From Corallococcus sp. CA053C (GTDB lineage: Bacteria; Myxococcota; Myxococcia; Myxococcales; Myxococcaceae): DNA of 40,762 nucleotides. The translations under genes were made by a program, and so were the position numbers. Positions 1-8,312 of this stretch are shown one piece after another. Position 1 is the first letter of the stretch, and the number at the start of each line of letters is the position of its first letter. Location: NCBI RefSeq assembly GCF_003611675.1, contig NZ_RAWA01000035.1, positions 1 to 40,762 of the forward strand. Direction: 5' to 3'. Under the pieces are notes generated by a model. The model was not told where the DNA came from. It was given only the letters and a program-made list of their open reading frames with translations, and did no database searches.

Positions 1-190
1 CACCCACGCCTCCCCGCCCTCCATGGCAGCACGGAGGGCAGACAGGCGGGCAGCACCCACTGTCCGGAAGGCCGCAGGCGGACACGACCAGACGCCACTC
101 CCCCGGCTCACCGGCCGTCCCCACCGTGCCCGACATCCGACGCCAGGACGACCTCGCGCGGGCGGCGGGAAGGGACACAGGGGGCACACC

Positions 191-1162
191 GTGACGACGA
201 AGACGCTGCGCGTGAGGGTGGCTCGCATCACCCCTGAAGCCGAAGGCATCCGGTCCTACGAGCTGGTCGCCGAGGACGGCGGCGCCCTTCCCGCCTTCGA
301 GGCCGGCGCCCACCTGGACGTGCGGGTGCCGACGTTGGACGGCCTGCGCCAGTACTCGCTCTGCAACGACCCACGGGAGACGCACCGCTACGTCATCGCC
401 GTGCAGCGCGACGCGAACGGGCGCGGCGGTTCGCGGGCGATGCACGACCACGTGCGCGTGGGCGACGTGCTCACCGTGAGCGAGCCGCTCAACGACTTCC
501 CGCTCCTGTACGGGCGCAGCTACGTGCTCATCGCGGGCGGCATCGGCATCACCCCGCTGCTGTCCATGGCGCGCGTGCTGGAGCGCACCGGCGCGGAGTG
601 GGTGCTGCACTACTGCTCGCGCAGCGCGGACCGGACCGCCTTCACGGAGCTGTTGTCCTCGCCGTCCTTCGCCGGCCGCGTGCACCTCCACCATGACGGG
701 GGCGATCCCGCGAAGGGCCTGGACGTGAAGGCGCTCCTGGCCACGCGCGGCCCGGGCACGCGGCTGTACTGCTGCGGCCCCGCGGGCCTGATGAAGGCCG
801 TGCGCGAGGCGGCGACGCTGCACCGGTGGCCCTGGGAGAAGGTCCACTTCGAGGCCTTCACCGCCGAGGGCACCTCCGCCACCCGCGAGCAGGCGGAGGA
901 GGAGTTCGAGGTGGCCCTGCGCAGCACCGGCCAGGTGCTCCGCGTTCCGGCCGGAAGGAGCGTGCTCAACGTGCTGCGCACGCACGGGGTGAAGGTGGAG
1001 AGCGACTGCGAGGCGGGCTCGTGCGGCACCTGCCTCACCCGCGTCTGCGAGGGGACGCCCGAGCACCGCGACACCTTCTTCCAGCAGGAGCCCGCCGGGG
1101 ACGCGCGCATGCTCGTCTGCGTCTCGCGTGCACGTTCCAAGCGGCTGGTGCTGGACCTGTAG
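191..1162 (+). CDS. PDR/VanB-type flavin and [2Fe-2S] oxidoreductase
   Basis: A 323-residue reductase that passes electrons from NAD(P)H through a flavin to a C-terminal plant-type [2Fe-2S] centre, the layout of phthalate dioxygenase reductase and vanillate demethylase subunit VanB. I see the flavin-binding RQYSL motif, a nucleotide-binding GGIGITPL loop near residue 115, a CCGPAGLM segment, and ferredoxin cysteines C273, C278, C281 and C310 (CEAGSCGTC ... LVC). The open frame extends upstream to 23, but those residues look like non-coding translation; the GTG at 191 starts directly at the reductase fold and follows GGGGGC. No oxygenase partner is visible nearby, so the electron acceptor is unknown. 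The 190 bases before it hold no gene I can support. Confidence 0.9.
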   Translation: MTTKTLRVRVARITPEAEGIRSYELVAEDGGALPAFEAGAHLDVRVPTLDGLRQYSLCNDPRETHRYVIAVQRDANGRGGSRAMHDHVRVGDVLTVSEPLNDFPLLYGRSYVLIAGGIGITPLLSMARVLERTGAEWVLHYCSRSADRTAFTELLSSPSFAGRVHLHHDGGDPAKGLDVKALLATRGPGTRLYCCGPAGLMKAVREAATLHRWPWEKVHFEAFTAEGTSATREQAEEEFEVALRSTGQVLRVPAGRSVLNVLRTHGVKVESDCEAGSCGTCLTRVCEGTPEHRDTFFQQEPAGDARMLVCVSRARSKRLVLDL

Positions 1163-1244
1163 TAGGAGCACAGGGCCGGGACGCTCGCGGGAAGGGAGCG
1201 CCTCCGCCGCGCGGGCGGCCCATGCTCGCGCACGAGAGAGGCTG

Positions 1245-1922
1245 ATGAGCGACGGGACGCTGTTCTCCATGGAGACGATTCCCACCGAGGCCCAGTACCA
1301 GGGCCGGCTGTGGGTGGCGGATCTGCTGGACCTCACGGGCGCGGCGCTCGTGGGATGGGGCGCGGTGCGCGCGGCGGAGCAGGTCTCCACCGCGGGCGCG
1401 CTCGTGCTCGCCGGAGCCGTGGCGTGGTTCGCCCTGTCCGCGGTGGGCGGGCTGACGGGCCGCACCCCGGGCCGTCACTTCCTGGGCCTGCGGCTGGAGC
1501 GCGGCGAGGGACGCGCGCCGGGCCTGGGCACCGGCCTGCTGCGCGGCCTCACCGCGCCGGTGGAGCTGCTGCTCCAGGTCGTGTTGCAGCGCCGGCCCCT
1601 GGACACGCGGCTGGGCGTACACGCGCGGCCGATTCCGGGCGGCGCGCGCGGCTGGGTGCGGGGCCTGCTGCCCCAGCTCGTGGGAGTCGCGGTGCTCGCG
1701 GGCGCGGTGTGGAGCATCGTCACGCCCACGCGCCAGGAGATGCTCCAGTACCTGGACTCCACGCTGACCGGCTGGCACTGCTGCCACGGCACGCGCGAGG
1801 TGACGTGGCAGTGCCGCACGTCCCTGTCCCGCGCGGTGCGCAACGCGAAGGGCGGCGACGCGGAGGTGGAGAAGCTGCTGCGCGCCGAGTGCCCCGTGGC
1901 CGCCGCGCGACTGACGCCCTGA
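1245..1922 (+). CDS. RDD family membrane protein
   Basis: A 225-residue predicted inner-membrane protein. The RDD signature is visible as R-L-W-V-A-D-L-L-D near residue 20, followed by two hydrophobic segments (about 27-70), then a TPGRHFLGLRL stretch typical of the RDD domain between membrane segments, and a third hydrophobic segment (about 145-165). The C-terminal 50 residues carry four cysteines (HCC, QC, EC) and are probably outside the membrane. ATG 1245 follows GAGAGAGG at good spacing; the frame is open upstream but overlaps the reductase gene. RDD proteins have varied roles, including ion antiport in a few cases; nothing here fixes the substrate. Confidence 0.8.
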   Translation: MSDGTLFSMETIPTEAQYQGRLWVADLLDLTGAALVGWGAVRAAEQVSTAGALVLAGAVAWFALSAVGGLTGRTPGRHFLGLRLERGEGRAPGLGTGLLRGLTAPVELLLQVVLQRRPLDTRLGVHARPIPGGARGWVRGLLPQLVGVAVLAGAVWSIVTPTRQEMLQYLDSTLTGWHCCHGTREVTWQCRTSLSRAVRNAKGGDAEVEKLLRAECPVAAARLTP

Positions 1923-1937
1923 GGCACGCCAACCCGT

Positions 1938-1970
1938 AGGGCCCCCTCGATGAGGGCCCTCCGAGGAGGG
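1938..1970. terminator. Candidate bidirectional hairpin between convergent genes
   Basis: Overlapping inverted repeats lie between the stops of the RDD gene and the convergent kinase: AGGGCCC (1938-1944) pairs with GGGCCCT (1954-1960), and CCCTCC (1957-1962) pairs with GGAGGG (1965-1970). The two stems share bases and are mutually exclusive. There is no T-tract, which is common in high-GC genomes. Confidence 0.45.
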
Positions 1971-1986
1971 CTACTCGGGGGAGGCG

Positions 1987-4335
1987 CTAGTCCGGCTTGC
2001 CCAGCACGAAGTCGCCCTGACCTTCCTTGCAGGTGACACGCACCATGCGGTCGCCCACGCCGGGCGCGCTCGACTCCACCTTGAAGTAGGGCTCGCGCAC
2101 CTGGACCACGTGCCGCGAGTAGGGCTCCAGCTTCGCCATCAACGCCTGCTGCCGCTTCGCCAGGACGATGGTGCACCGGGTCCAGACGCGGGTGTCGTTG
2201 TTGATGAGGGTGAGGGTGCGCTTGACGTTGCTGCCCAGCAGGCCGTCCATCGTCGCGAGCCCCAGGAGCGGGGACGGCTCCGGGGGCTTCTCCTCGCGCA
2301 CCGGCTCCGCGACGGGCGTGGGCACGGGCGCCGCGGGCACGGCGGCACGCGCGGGCAGCACCACGAAGCGCAACCCCTTCGCCATGTCCGCTTCGTCATC
2401 CAGGCGCAGGGTGAGCTGATCCCGCTTGGGACGGATGCTCTCCACGCGGGCCTGCCCCAGCAGGGGACGCTTGTTGGAACCGCTCGCGACCGGCGGGCCC
2501 ACCACCTGCAACGACGTGCCCGCGATGAGGCCGGGCCAGGCCTCCACGGCCACCACGCGCTGGCCGCCGCGCGTCTCTTCAATCTCAGCCACCGGCGTGG
2601 TCACGGTCACCGAGCGCGGGGGCTTGCGAACCTTCGACACCGACGCCGTCTTCACCGGCTTGTCGGGCACCACCACCGGGGGCGGCTCGGGCGGGACCGG
2701 CACGGGCTCCGAGTCCGGCGCCTTGTTCACCACGCCCTCCGAGTGGGTGGGCGGCGTCACCACAGGAGGTGGTGCCACCACCGGAGGCGGTGCCACCACC
2801 GGAGGCGGTGCCACCACCGGAGGCGGTGCCACCACCGGAGGCGGTTCGGCCGCGGCCAGCACCGGCGCGGTGGGCGGCGGCAGCGGCGCGGGGGTCCCGG
2901 TGGGCGCGTTCGCGTGGATCACATACGCGGTGAGGCCCGCGGTGACGCCCACCAGCAGCAGCGCGGCCACGGCGATCCGCGCCACCGGCCTGCGCCGCTC
3001 GGACGGCTCCACTGCCTGTGACGCCGATGCCACCGCAAGCGGCGAGTCCGGCACCCGGTGCACCGCGGTGGCGCCCAGCGCGGACTCGTCCGGGGCCTCG
3101 TCGCTGCGGGCCACGCCGCCGGAGCCCGGGCCGCGCGCCACGCCGCCGGAGCCCGAAGCGTGGGACACGAACGTGCCGGAGGGGCCTCGCGCCGCGTCCT
3201 CCCGTTCAATGCGCCCGGTGTCCCGCCGTCCCGCGTCGCTCCCGGGCCGCAGCGCCGTGGCCTGGAAGCCAGGGGCCTGATCCGGGCTGCTCCCGGGGGC
3301 GCCGTACAGGCCGGTGCCGGAGTTGCCGCGCGGGGCCGGCGGCGGCGTGCGGCGCTCGCCGGTGACGCTGGAGGCCAGCTTGCGCTGCTCGGCGAAGGCC
3401 TCCGGGCAGAGGGCGCGCACGAACTCGCCCACCTCTTCGGCGCCCATCGCGGCCCCGGTGCGCAAGAGCTCCGCGTTGAGCGCGCGGCCGAAGTCGTCCG
3501 CTCGCGCGTAGCGGTCCGCCGGCACGGGCGCGAGCGCGCGGCGCACGACGGCCTCCAACGAGGGCTCCACGTCCGGCCGGAGGTCGCCCAGGGGCGGGAC
3601 CACCGGCTGCGACATGGCGGCCATCATCTCACCCACGGTGCCGTGGGGAACGAGCCCACGGCCCGCCAGCATCTCCCACACCACCACCGCGCAGGAGTAG
3701 ATGTCGCTGCGGTGGTCCAGGGGCTCCGCGCGCACCTGCTCCGGCGACATGTAGCCCAGCTTCCCCATCACCGTGGCCGGCAGCGTGTACTTGCTGCGCG
3801 CGGTGGACTTCGCGAGGCCGAAGTCGATGACCTTCACCTCGCCCTCGTACGACACCATCACGTTGTGCGGGGACACGTCCCGGTGGACGATGCCCAGGGG
3901 ATCGCCGTCCGTGCCCGTCTTGCGGTGCGCGTACCCCAGCCCCTCCGCCATGCGCTGGCCGATGTAGAGCGCCACCGGCGCCGGCACCGACCGCCCCTGC
4001 ACCCGCGCCTGCTCCAGCAGGTAGCCCAGGTCCACGCCCGCCACGTACTCCAGCGCCATGTAGTAGGTGCCGTCCGCTTCACCCATGTCGTACACCTGGG
4101 CGATGGACGAGTGCACCAGGTGCACCAGCACCTTGGCCTCGTGATGGAAGCGGTCCAGGAACTGCCGGTCCTTCACCAGCGCCGGCAGGATGGTCTTCAC
4201 GATGCAGGGCTTCTCGAAGCCCGCCGCCCCGGTCAGCTTCGCCAGGTACACCTCTCCCATGCCGCCCTGGCCCAGGAGGTGGACGAGCTCGTAGCGCCCG
4301 AAAAACCGAGGGGACTCTGAGGGTGCGGTGCTCAT
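1987..4335 (-). CDS. Membrane Ser/Thr protein kinase with Pro-rich periplasmic tail
   Basis: A 782-residue Hanks-type kinase of the myxobacterial PknB-like group. The cytoplasmic kinase domain (about 15-280) has the glycine loop GQGGMGEV, an invariant Lys in IVKTIL, HRDVSPHN near 150, DFGLAKS near 171 and the GYMSPEQ activation segment. A disordered linker leads to one membrane segment (about 450-472, AVAALLLVGVTAGL), then a proline-rich stretch with PPPVVA repeats (497-524) and a C-terminal extracytoplasmic region of about 200 residues with no domain I recognise. The chosen ATG (MSTAPSE) starts 14 residues before the kinase fold; an upstream in-frame ATG at 4371 would add 12 residues, and neither has a clear ribosome-binding site. 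The gene is convergent with the RDD gene and divergent from the subtilase. Substrates are unknown. Confidence 0.92.
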   Translation of the reverse strand: MSTAPSESPRFFGRYELVHLLGQGGMGEVYLAKLTGAAGFEKPCIVKTILPALVKDRQFLDRFHHEAKVLVHLVHSSIAQVYDMGEADGTYYMALEYVAGVDLGYLLEQARVQGRSVPAPVALYIGQRMAEGLGYAHRKTGTDGDPLGIVHRDVSPHNVMVSYEGEVKVIDFGLAKSTARSKYTLPATVMGKLGYMSPEQVRAEPLDHRSDIYSCAVVVWEMLAGRGLVPHGTVGEMMAAMSQPVVPPLGDLRPDVEPSLEAVVRRALAPVPADRYARADDFGRALNAELLRTGAAMGAEEVGEFVRALCPEAFAEQRKLASSVTGERRTPPPAPRGNSGTGLYGAPGSSPDQAPGFQATALRPGSDAGRRDTGRIEREDAARGPSGTFVSHASGSGGVARGPGSGGVARSDEAPDESALGATAVHRVPDSPLAVASASQAVEPSERRRPVARIAVAALLLVGVTAGLTAYVIHANAPTGTPAPLPPPTAPVLAAAEPPPVVAPPPVVAPPPVVAPPPVVAPPPVVTPPTHSEGVVNKAPDSEPVPVPPEPPPVVVPDKPVKTASVSKVRKPPRSVTVTTPVAEIEETRGGQRVVAVEAWPGLIAGTSLQVVGPPVASGSNKRPLLGQARVESIRPKRDQLTLRLDDEADMAKGLRFVVLPARAAVPAAPVPTPVAEPVREEKPPEPSPLLGLATMDGLLGSNVKRTLTLINNDTRVWTRCTIVLAKRQQALMAKLEPYSRHVVQVREPYFKVESSAPGVGDRMVRVTCKEGQGDFVLGKPD
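2765..2845 (-). repeat. 18-bp tandem repeat coding for PPPVVA units
   Basis: Four consecutive 18-bp units on the plus strand (GGAGGCGGTGCCACCACC; the first has one substitution) at 2765-2782, 2783-2800, 2801-2818 and 2819-2836, with a 9-bp partial fifth unit. They lie in frame inside the kinase gene and encode PPPVVA on the minus strand. Copy number could vary by slippage without breaking the frame. Confidence 0.95.
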
Positions 4336-4611
4336 GGCTTCGGCGCGGGAGCGCAACACGGACTCCCCCATGGAATCAAGCCGCGCGCCTCGCTTCCCTG
4401 CCTTCTTTCCAAGCCTTGGACACCGCTCGCGCCAAAAATGGAAAGTCCCGGAGGTAACGGAAAACCTGAAGCTGGCTTCCTGCTGACAACAACCGCGGTG
4501 TGCACCCGCGCACGTCCGGGGCCGCGCGCCCCGCCGGACGTTGCCGCTTTGGCGCCGGATGCGTTCCCTGAGTGTGCCTCCCGTGGATCGTCGTTCTGGA
4601 AGGAGTCGGCC

Positions 4612-6363
4612 ATGATGCGATGGGGATTCGTCGGTTTGCTGGCGCTGGTGGCGTGTGCGCCGGAGTCGTCCAGGCAGGCCCAGTCACAGGCGCGGGTCTG
4701 CCCGGGCGTCATCGCGGGCGAGGTGACGCAGGGTCAGGGACTGGATGGGAACCAGCCCTCGAGGGAGCCGGACGACGGCCGCACGGCGACCATCATCCGC
4801 TTCCGCAAGGTGAGCGGCACACAGGCCTCGCGCGTCACCGCGGCTGGCGCTGACCTGGCGCGGGATGTGGGCGCGAAGGTGAGCTTCGTCTACCGCAACA
4901 TCCCCGCGGTCGCCGCGCGCGTGACGCCCGAGGAGCGCCGCGAGTTGGAGCAGAGCGAGCTGGTGGAGAGCATCGAGGAGGACCAGGCGTGGTTCGCGCA
5001 GGGGCTGACGCCCGGCCTGCTGCCTGCCCCGGTGATGGCGGCGGCCCAGGGCGTGCTGCCCACCGGGGAGTACACGGACGCGCTGCGCATGGTGCAGGCG
5101 CCGGAGGTGTGGGACGCGGACGAGGACGGCGTGCTGGACGTGGGCGCCCCCACCGGCGCGGGCGTGAAGGTGTGCGTCGTCGACAGCGGGCTGGACCTGG
5201 GGCACCCGGAGCTGCAGGGCGCCGTGGTGGCGGGCCGCGACTTCCTGGACGAGGACGACGACGCGAGCGACAAGGGCGAGGCGGGCCAGTGGGGCATGGG
5301 CCACGGCACGCACGTGGCGGGCATCATCGCCGCGCGGCCAGGCCAGGGCGGCGTCACGGATCCGAAGTCGCACCCCGGCGGCATGGTGGGCGTCGCCCCC
5401 GGGGCCTCGCTGCTCATCGCGCGCGTGCTGGACCTGCAGGGCCAGACGCAGATGAGCGTGGTGTTGTCCGCGATGGAGTGGTGCGAGTCCCAGGGCGCGC
5501 GCATCGTGTCGATGTCGCTGGGCGGAGGCACGGCCACGCGCAGCTCGGTGGACGCGTTCAAGGCGGCGCTGGACCACGGCATGCTGATCGTGGCGGCCGC
5601 GGGCAACCAGGGCGGGCCGGTGCTGTACCCGGCGTCGGATCCGTCCGTGGTCGCGGTGGGCGCGGTGGACGCGCACGAGCGGCGCGCGGGCTTCTCCTGC
5701 GTGGGGGCGGAGCTGGACCTGATGGCGCCCGGCGTGGACGTGCTGTCCAGCTTCCCCCGGGGCCTGGGCGCCTTCTCGCAGATGTCCGTGAGCGACACGC
5801 AGCCGATGTCGCGCTCGCTGCTGTTCTCACCCACGGGTAACACCGCGGGGATGCTGGTGGACTGCGGCCTGGCGGATTCGCTGGACACGTGCCGGGGCGC
5901 CACCTGTGACGGCTTCGTGGCGTACGTGCACCCGGGCATGGTGCCCATCGACCAGGCCATGTCCAACGTGATGATGCAGGGCGCGCGCTCGGTCATCTTC
6001 GGCGCCGACGACGGGCCCGCGGGCAGCGAGGTGGACATCCTCGCCCTGCCCCGCCGGGGGCACTGGGCGCCCGCGGTCAGCGTCAACCAGGCCGCGAGCA
6101 CCATGCTGCGCCAGCGCATGGGCAGCCACGCCTGGGTGAACCTCTTCCCGGTGGACTACACCCACTCCTCCGGCACCTCCATGTCCGCGCCCTTCGTGAG
6201 CGGCGTGGCGGCGCTGCTCTGGAGCGCGAGGCCGGAGCTGACGCCCCTTCAGATCCGCCAGGCGATGCAGGCCTCCGCGCGCGACCTGGGCACCGTGGGC
6301 CGCGACCCCGTCTACGGCCACGGGCTGGTGCGCGCGAAGGACGCGTTGCAGCACCTGCCGTGA
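4612..6363 (+). CDS. S8 subtilisin-like serine protease, predicted lipoprotein
   Basis: A 583-residue subtilase. It begins with a lipoprotein signal (lipobox LVAC), has an I9-type propeptide-like region (about 55-130), then the catalytic domain with D191 (VVDSGLD), H231 (GHGTHVAG), oxyanion Asn in AAAGNQ and S523 (GTSMSAP). Between the Asn and the Ser there is an insertion of about 140 residues that looks like a protease-associated (PA) domain, with CGLADSLDTC and a VNQAAS stretch, as found in several secreted subtilases. ATG 4612 follows GGAAGGAG and begins the signal peptide; the upstream 58 in-frame residues have no such support. The product is probably anchored on a membrane or the cell surface and takes part in protein degradation. 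Confidence 0.92.
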   Translation: MMRWGFVGLLALVACAPESSRQAQSQARVCPGVIAGEVTQGQGLDGNQPSREPDDGRTATIIRFRKVSGTQASRVTAAGADLARDVGAKVSFVYRNIPAVAARVTPEERRELEQSELVESIEEDQAWFAQGLTPGLLPAPVMAAAQGVLPTGEYTDALRMVQAPEVWDADEDGVLDVGAPTGAGVKVCVVDSGLDLGHPELQGAVVAGRDFLDEDDDASDKGEAGQWGMGHGTHVAGIIAARPGQGGVTDPKSHPGGMVGVAPGASLLIARVLDLQGQTQMSVVLSAMEWCESQGARIVSMSLGGGTATRSSVDAFKAALDHGMLIVAAAGNQGGPVLYPASDPSVVAVGAVDAHERRAGFSCVGAELDLMAPGVDVLSSFPRGLGAFSQMSVSDTQPMSRSLLFSPTGNTAGMLVDCGLADSLDTCRGATCDGFVAYVHPGMVPIDQAMSNVMMQGARSVIFGADDGPAGSEVDILALPRRGHWAPAVSVNQAASTMLRQRMGSHAWVNLFPVDYTHSSGTSMSAPFVSGVAALLWSARPELTPLQIRQAMQASARDLGTVGRDPVYGHGLVRAKDALQHLP

Positions 6364-6497
6364 ATCCCCATTCTCAAGAGGCGGGAGGAAGACCGGGCGG
6401 ATGTTGACGAGCAGAAAATCCCCCGCACGGACGCAATCACGAACGCACTCCCTCGTGGAATGAACTCGCGGCGGGATTGTACGTGGCGCGCGCCGAT

Positions 6498-6516
6498 GGC
6501 TGCCGGGAGGGCAGCC
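6498..6516. promoter_or_regulatory. Hairpin upstream of small lipoprotein gene
   Basis: A perfect 7-bp inverted repeat, GGCTGCC (6498-6504) and GGCAGCC (6510-6516), with a 5-base loop, lies 135 bases after the protease stop and 44 bases before the next start. It could be a terminator of the protease or part of the leader of the lipoprotein. The rest of the 196-base gap shows only a locally AT-richer stretch at 6525-6556, and no promoter I can name. Confidence 0.35.
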
Positions 6517-6559
6517 AGGCCGGCGTGAAAACCCTTTCATTCTTGAATTGAGGATATCC

Positions 6560-6967
6560 ATGTTGCGAATTGCTGTTGCCGCCCTGGTCCTTGCCGCCAC
6601 TGCTTGCGCCTCGACGTCGAGTGGTGCGGCGGCTGGAGGGCGTGGGGGCAACGCCACGGTCACGGGCAGCGTCACGTACCCGGAGAGCGGGCTGCAGGGG
6701 AACCCGTGCACTTCCGTGAGCGTGAAGGTGACCGAGGGGAACTCCGCGGCGCTGGGGTCGGGTGAGGTGAAGCAGAGCCGCAACAACCGCTGCAGCTTCA
6801 CGGTGGCCGGCCTTCCGGACGGGACGGACCTGCAGGTGGCGTTGGTGGTGGATCCGGGCCTGAAGTGCGCCAACGGCGCGGCGCCCACCGCGACGCCGGG
6901 GCCCACGACGATGAAGATCGCGAAGTACGCGGCGCCGGTGGTCAGCTACAAGCTCACCTGCGGGTGA
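6560..6967 (+). CDS. Small hypothetical lipoprotein
   Basis: A 135-residue protein with a lipoprotein signal (MLRIAVAALVLAATAC). The mature part looks like a compact beta-rich domain: TGSVTYPESG, then alternating hydrophobic strands, with four further cysteines that could form two disulfides. The pattern (a GxVTY opening, later FTVAGLPDGTDLQVALVVD) recalls small beta-sandwich domains, but I do not recognise a family. ATG 6560 follows GAGGA at proper spacing; a TTG at 6548 is a weaker alternative. It stands alone, between the protease and the cytochrome peroxidase, with a strong hairpin downstream. Function unknown. Confidence 0.75.
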   Translation: MLRIAVAALVLAATACASTSSGAAAGGRGGNATVTGSVTYPESGLQGNPCTSVSVKVTEGNSAALGSGEVKQSRNNRCSFTVAGLPDGTDLQVALVVDPGLKCANGAAPTATPGPTTMKIAKYAAPVVSYKLTCG

Positions 6968-6971
6968 GCCG

Positions 6972-6999
6972 GAAGCACTGAAGCACTGAAGCACTGAAG
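6972..6999 (+). repeat. 8-bp tandem repeat (GAAGCACT, 3.5 copies)
   Basis: GAAGCACT occurs at 6972-6979, 6980-6987 and 6988-6995, followed by a partial GAAG, immediately after the lipoprotein stop and just before a hairpin. It is non-coding and may have arisen by slippage. Confidence 0.9.
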
Positions 7000-7003
7000 G
7001 GCT

Positions 7004-7032
7004 GGGGACGCGCCATGTCATGGGGCGTCCCC
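7004..7032 (+). terminator. Strong hairpin after small lipoprotein gene
   Basis: GGGGACGC (7004-7011) pairs with GCGTCCCC (7025-7032), and the stem continues after one mismatch with CCAT and ATGG around a 3-base loop. This is the most stable hairpin I noticed in the window. There is no T-tract, but its place 36 bases after a stop fits an intrinsic terminator. Confidence 0.6.
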
Positions 7033-7119
7033 GGTCTTCCGGGTAGCGGGAGACCTGGCGGGTGGGTTCGGCCGGGACCATTGATTGCTGAACACAAGGG
7101 GGCGAAGCTTCACCGGCCC

Positions 7120-8283
7120 ATGTCCCTGTTCCGTCTGCGTACCGCCGTGCTCGCCCTGGCCCTGCTGGGGACGGGTTGCGAATCCGAAGCCCCCTTTCCG
7201 AGTGAAGACGAGCTCGACGCCCTCAACACCCTGCACACGCCCAGTGCGCGTCCGGACGTGGACCCCACGAACAAGTGGGGCGACAACCCGGACGCGGCGG
7301 CGCTGGGGCACCGGCTGTTCGATGATCCGGGGCTGTCGCGCTGCGGCACGGTGTCCTGCCGCAGCTGCCACGACGGCGAGGGCTACACGGTGGAGACGGC
7401 CACGGCGGAGGGCTGCGGGGGCCAGCGCACGGAGCGCAATCCGCCCAGCCTGCTGAACGCGGGCTACAACCGCTGGTTCATGTGGGACGGGAGAGCGGAC
7501 CGGCTCTGGTCGCAGGCCATCCTGCCGCTGACGAACCCGGTGGAGATGGACTCGGACGCGGTGGTGGTGCGCGCGCGGCTGGTGGCGGAGCCCGCCTATA
7601 CGGCGGCGTACACGCAGCTGTTCGGCACGGCGCCCGCGGAGGAGCAGGACGGGGACCGGCTCCTGGCCAACGTGGGCAAGGTGCTGGCCGCGTACCAGCG
7701 CACACTCAACCGGACGGACGCGCCCTTCGACGCGGACGTGCGGCGCTTCCTCCAGGCGGTGCAGGCGGGCACGGCGGAGCAGGACCCGGCGTACCTGGGG
7801 CTGAAGACGTTCGTGCGCAAGGGCCAGTGCGTGGTGTGCCACAAGGGCCGCGCGCTGTCGGACGACAAGTTCCACAACATCGGCCTGAAGGACGCGGGCA
7901 ACGGCAAGCGCGGCCAGGCGGACGCGGTGGACGCGCTCCTGTCCTGGACGTTCAACGCCGCGGGCGTCTTCAGCGACGCGCCCACGGGCACGGACGCGGC
8001 GCGGCTGTCCGCCCTGCACACGCAGGCGCAGAGCAAGCCGCAGGAAGTGGTGGGCGCCTTCCGCACGCCATCCCTGCGCAACGTGGCGCTGAGCGCGCCG
8101 TACATGCACACCGGCGCGGAGAAGTCGCTGGAGGATGTCGTCGAGTTCTACAACAAGGGCGGCGACGCGGACGGCAGCTTCGTGGGCGTGCGCACGGAGA
8201 CCATCGTGAAGCTGGACCTGAGCAGCGAGGAGAAGCAGGCCCTGGTGGCGCTGCTCAAGTCCCTGACGGGCGCGGCGCGCTGA
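7120..8283 (+). CDS. Di-haem cytochrome c peroxidase family lipoprotein
   Basis: A 387-residue exported di-haem protein of the CcpA/MauG superfamily, which reduces H2O2 or performs related high-potential oxidations. It has a lipoprotein signal (lipobox LGTGC), two haem c sites, CRSCH (C80, C83, H84) and CVVCH (C237, C240, H241), and the conserved FRTPSLRN and YMHTGA segments near the C-terminus that bear haem-coordinating residues. Length fits a lipid-anchored family member. ATG 7120 begins the signal peptide; no strong ribosome-binding site is visible, and TTG 7081 is an alternative. It is convergent with the M24 peptidase gene. True peroxidase versus MauG-type activity cannot be told from sequence. 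Confidence 0.88.
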   Translation: MSLFRLRTAVLALALLGTGCESEAPFPSEDELDALNTLHTPSARPDVDPTNKWGDNPDAAALGHRLFDDPGLSRCGTVSCRSCHDGEGYTVETATAEGCGGQRTERNPPSLLNAGYNRWFMWDGRADRLWSQAILPLTNPVEMDSDAVVVRARLVAEPAYTAAYTQLFGTAPAEEQDGDRLLANVGKVLAAYQRTLNRTDAPFDADVRRFLQAVQAGTAEQDPAYLGLKTFVRKGQCVVCHKGRALSDDKFHNIGLKDAGNGKRGQADAVDALLSWTFNAAGVFSDAPTGTDAARLSALHTQAQSKPQEVVGAFRTPSLRNVALSAPYMHTGAEKSLEDVVEFYNKGGDADGSFVGVRTETIVKLDLSSEEKQALVALLKSLTGAAR

Positions 8284-8293
8284 CGCCTTCCGC

Positions 8294-8312
8294 GCGCTGA
8301 AGCTTTCAGCGC
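8294..8312. terminator. Bidirectional hairpin between convergent genes
   Basis: GCGCTGAA (8294-8301) and TTCAGCGC (8305-8312) form a perfect 8-bp stem with a 3-base loop. The stem contains the stop codon of the minus-strand peptidase gene (8306-8308) and lies 11 bases after the cytochrome peroxidase stop, so one hairpin could serve both genes. Confidence 0.6.

Noticed and set aside
1-190. N-terminal extension of the reductase from ATG 23
   Set aside because: Arg/Pro/Gly-rich, unlike any reductase N-terminus; the GTG at 191 aligns with the family start.
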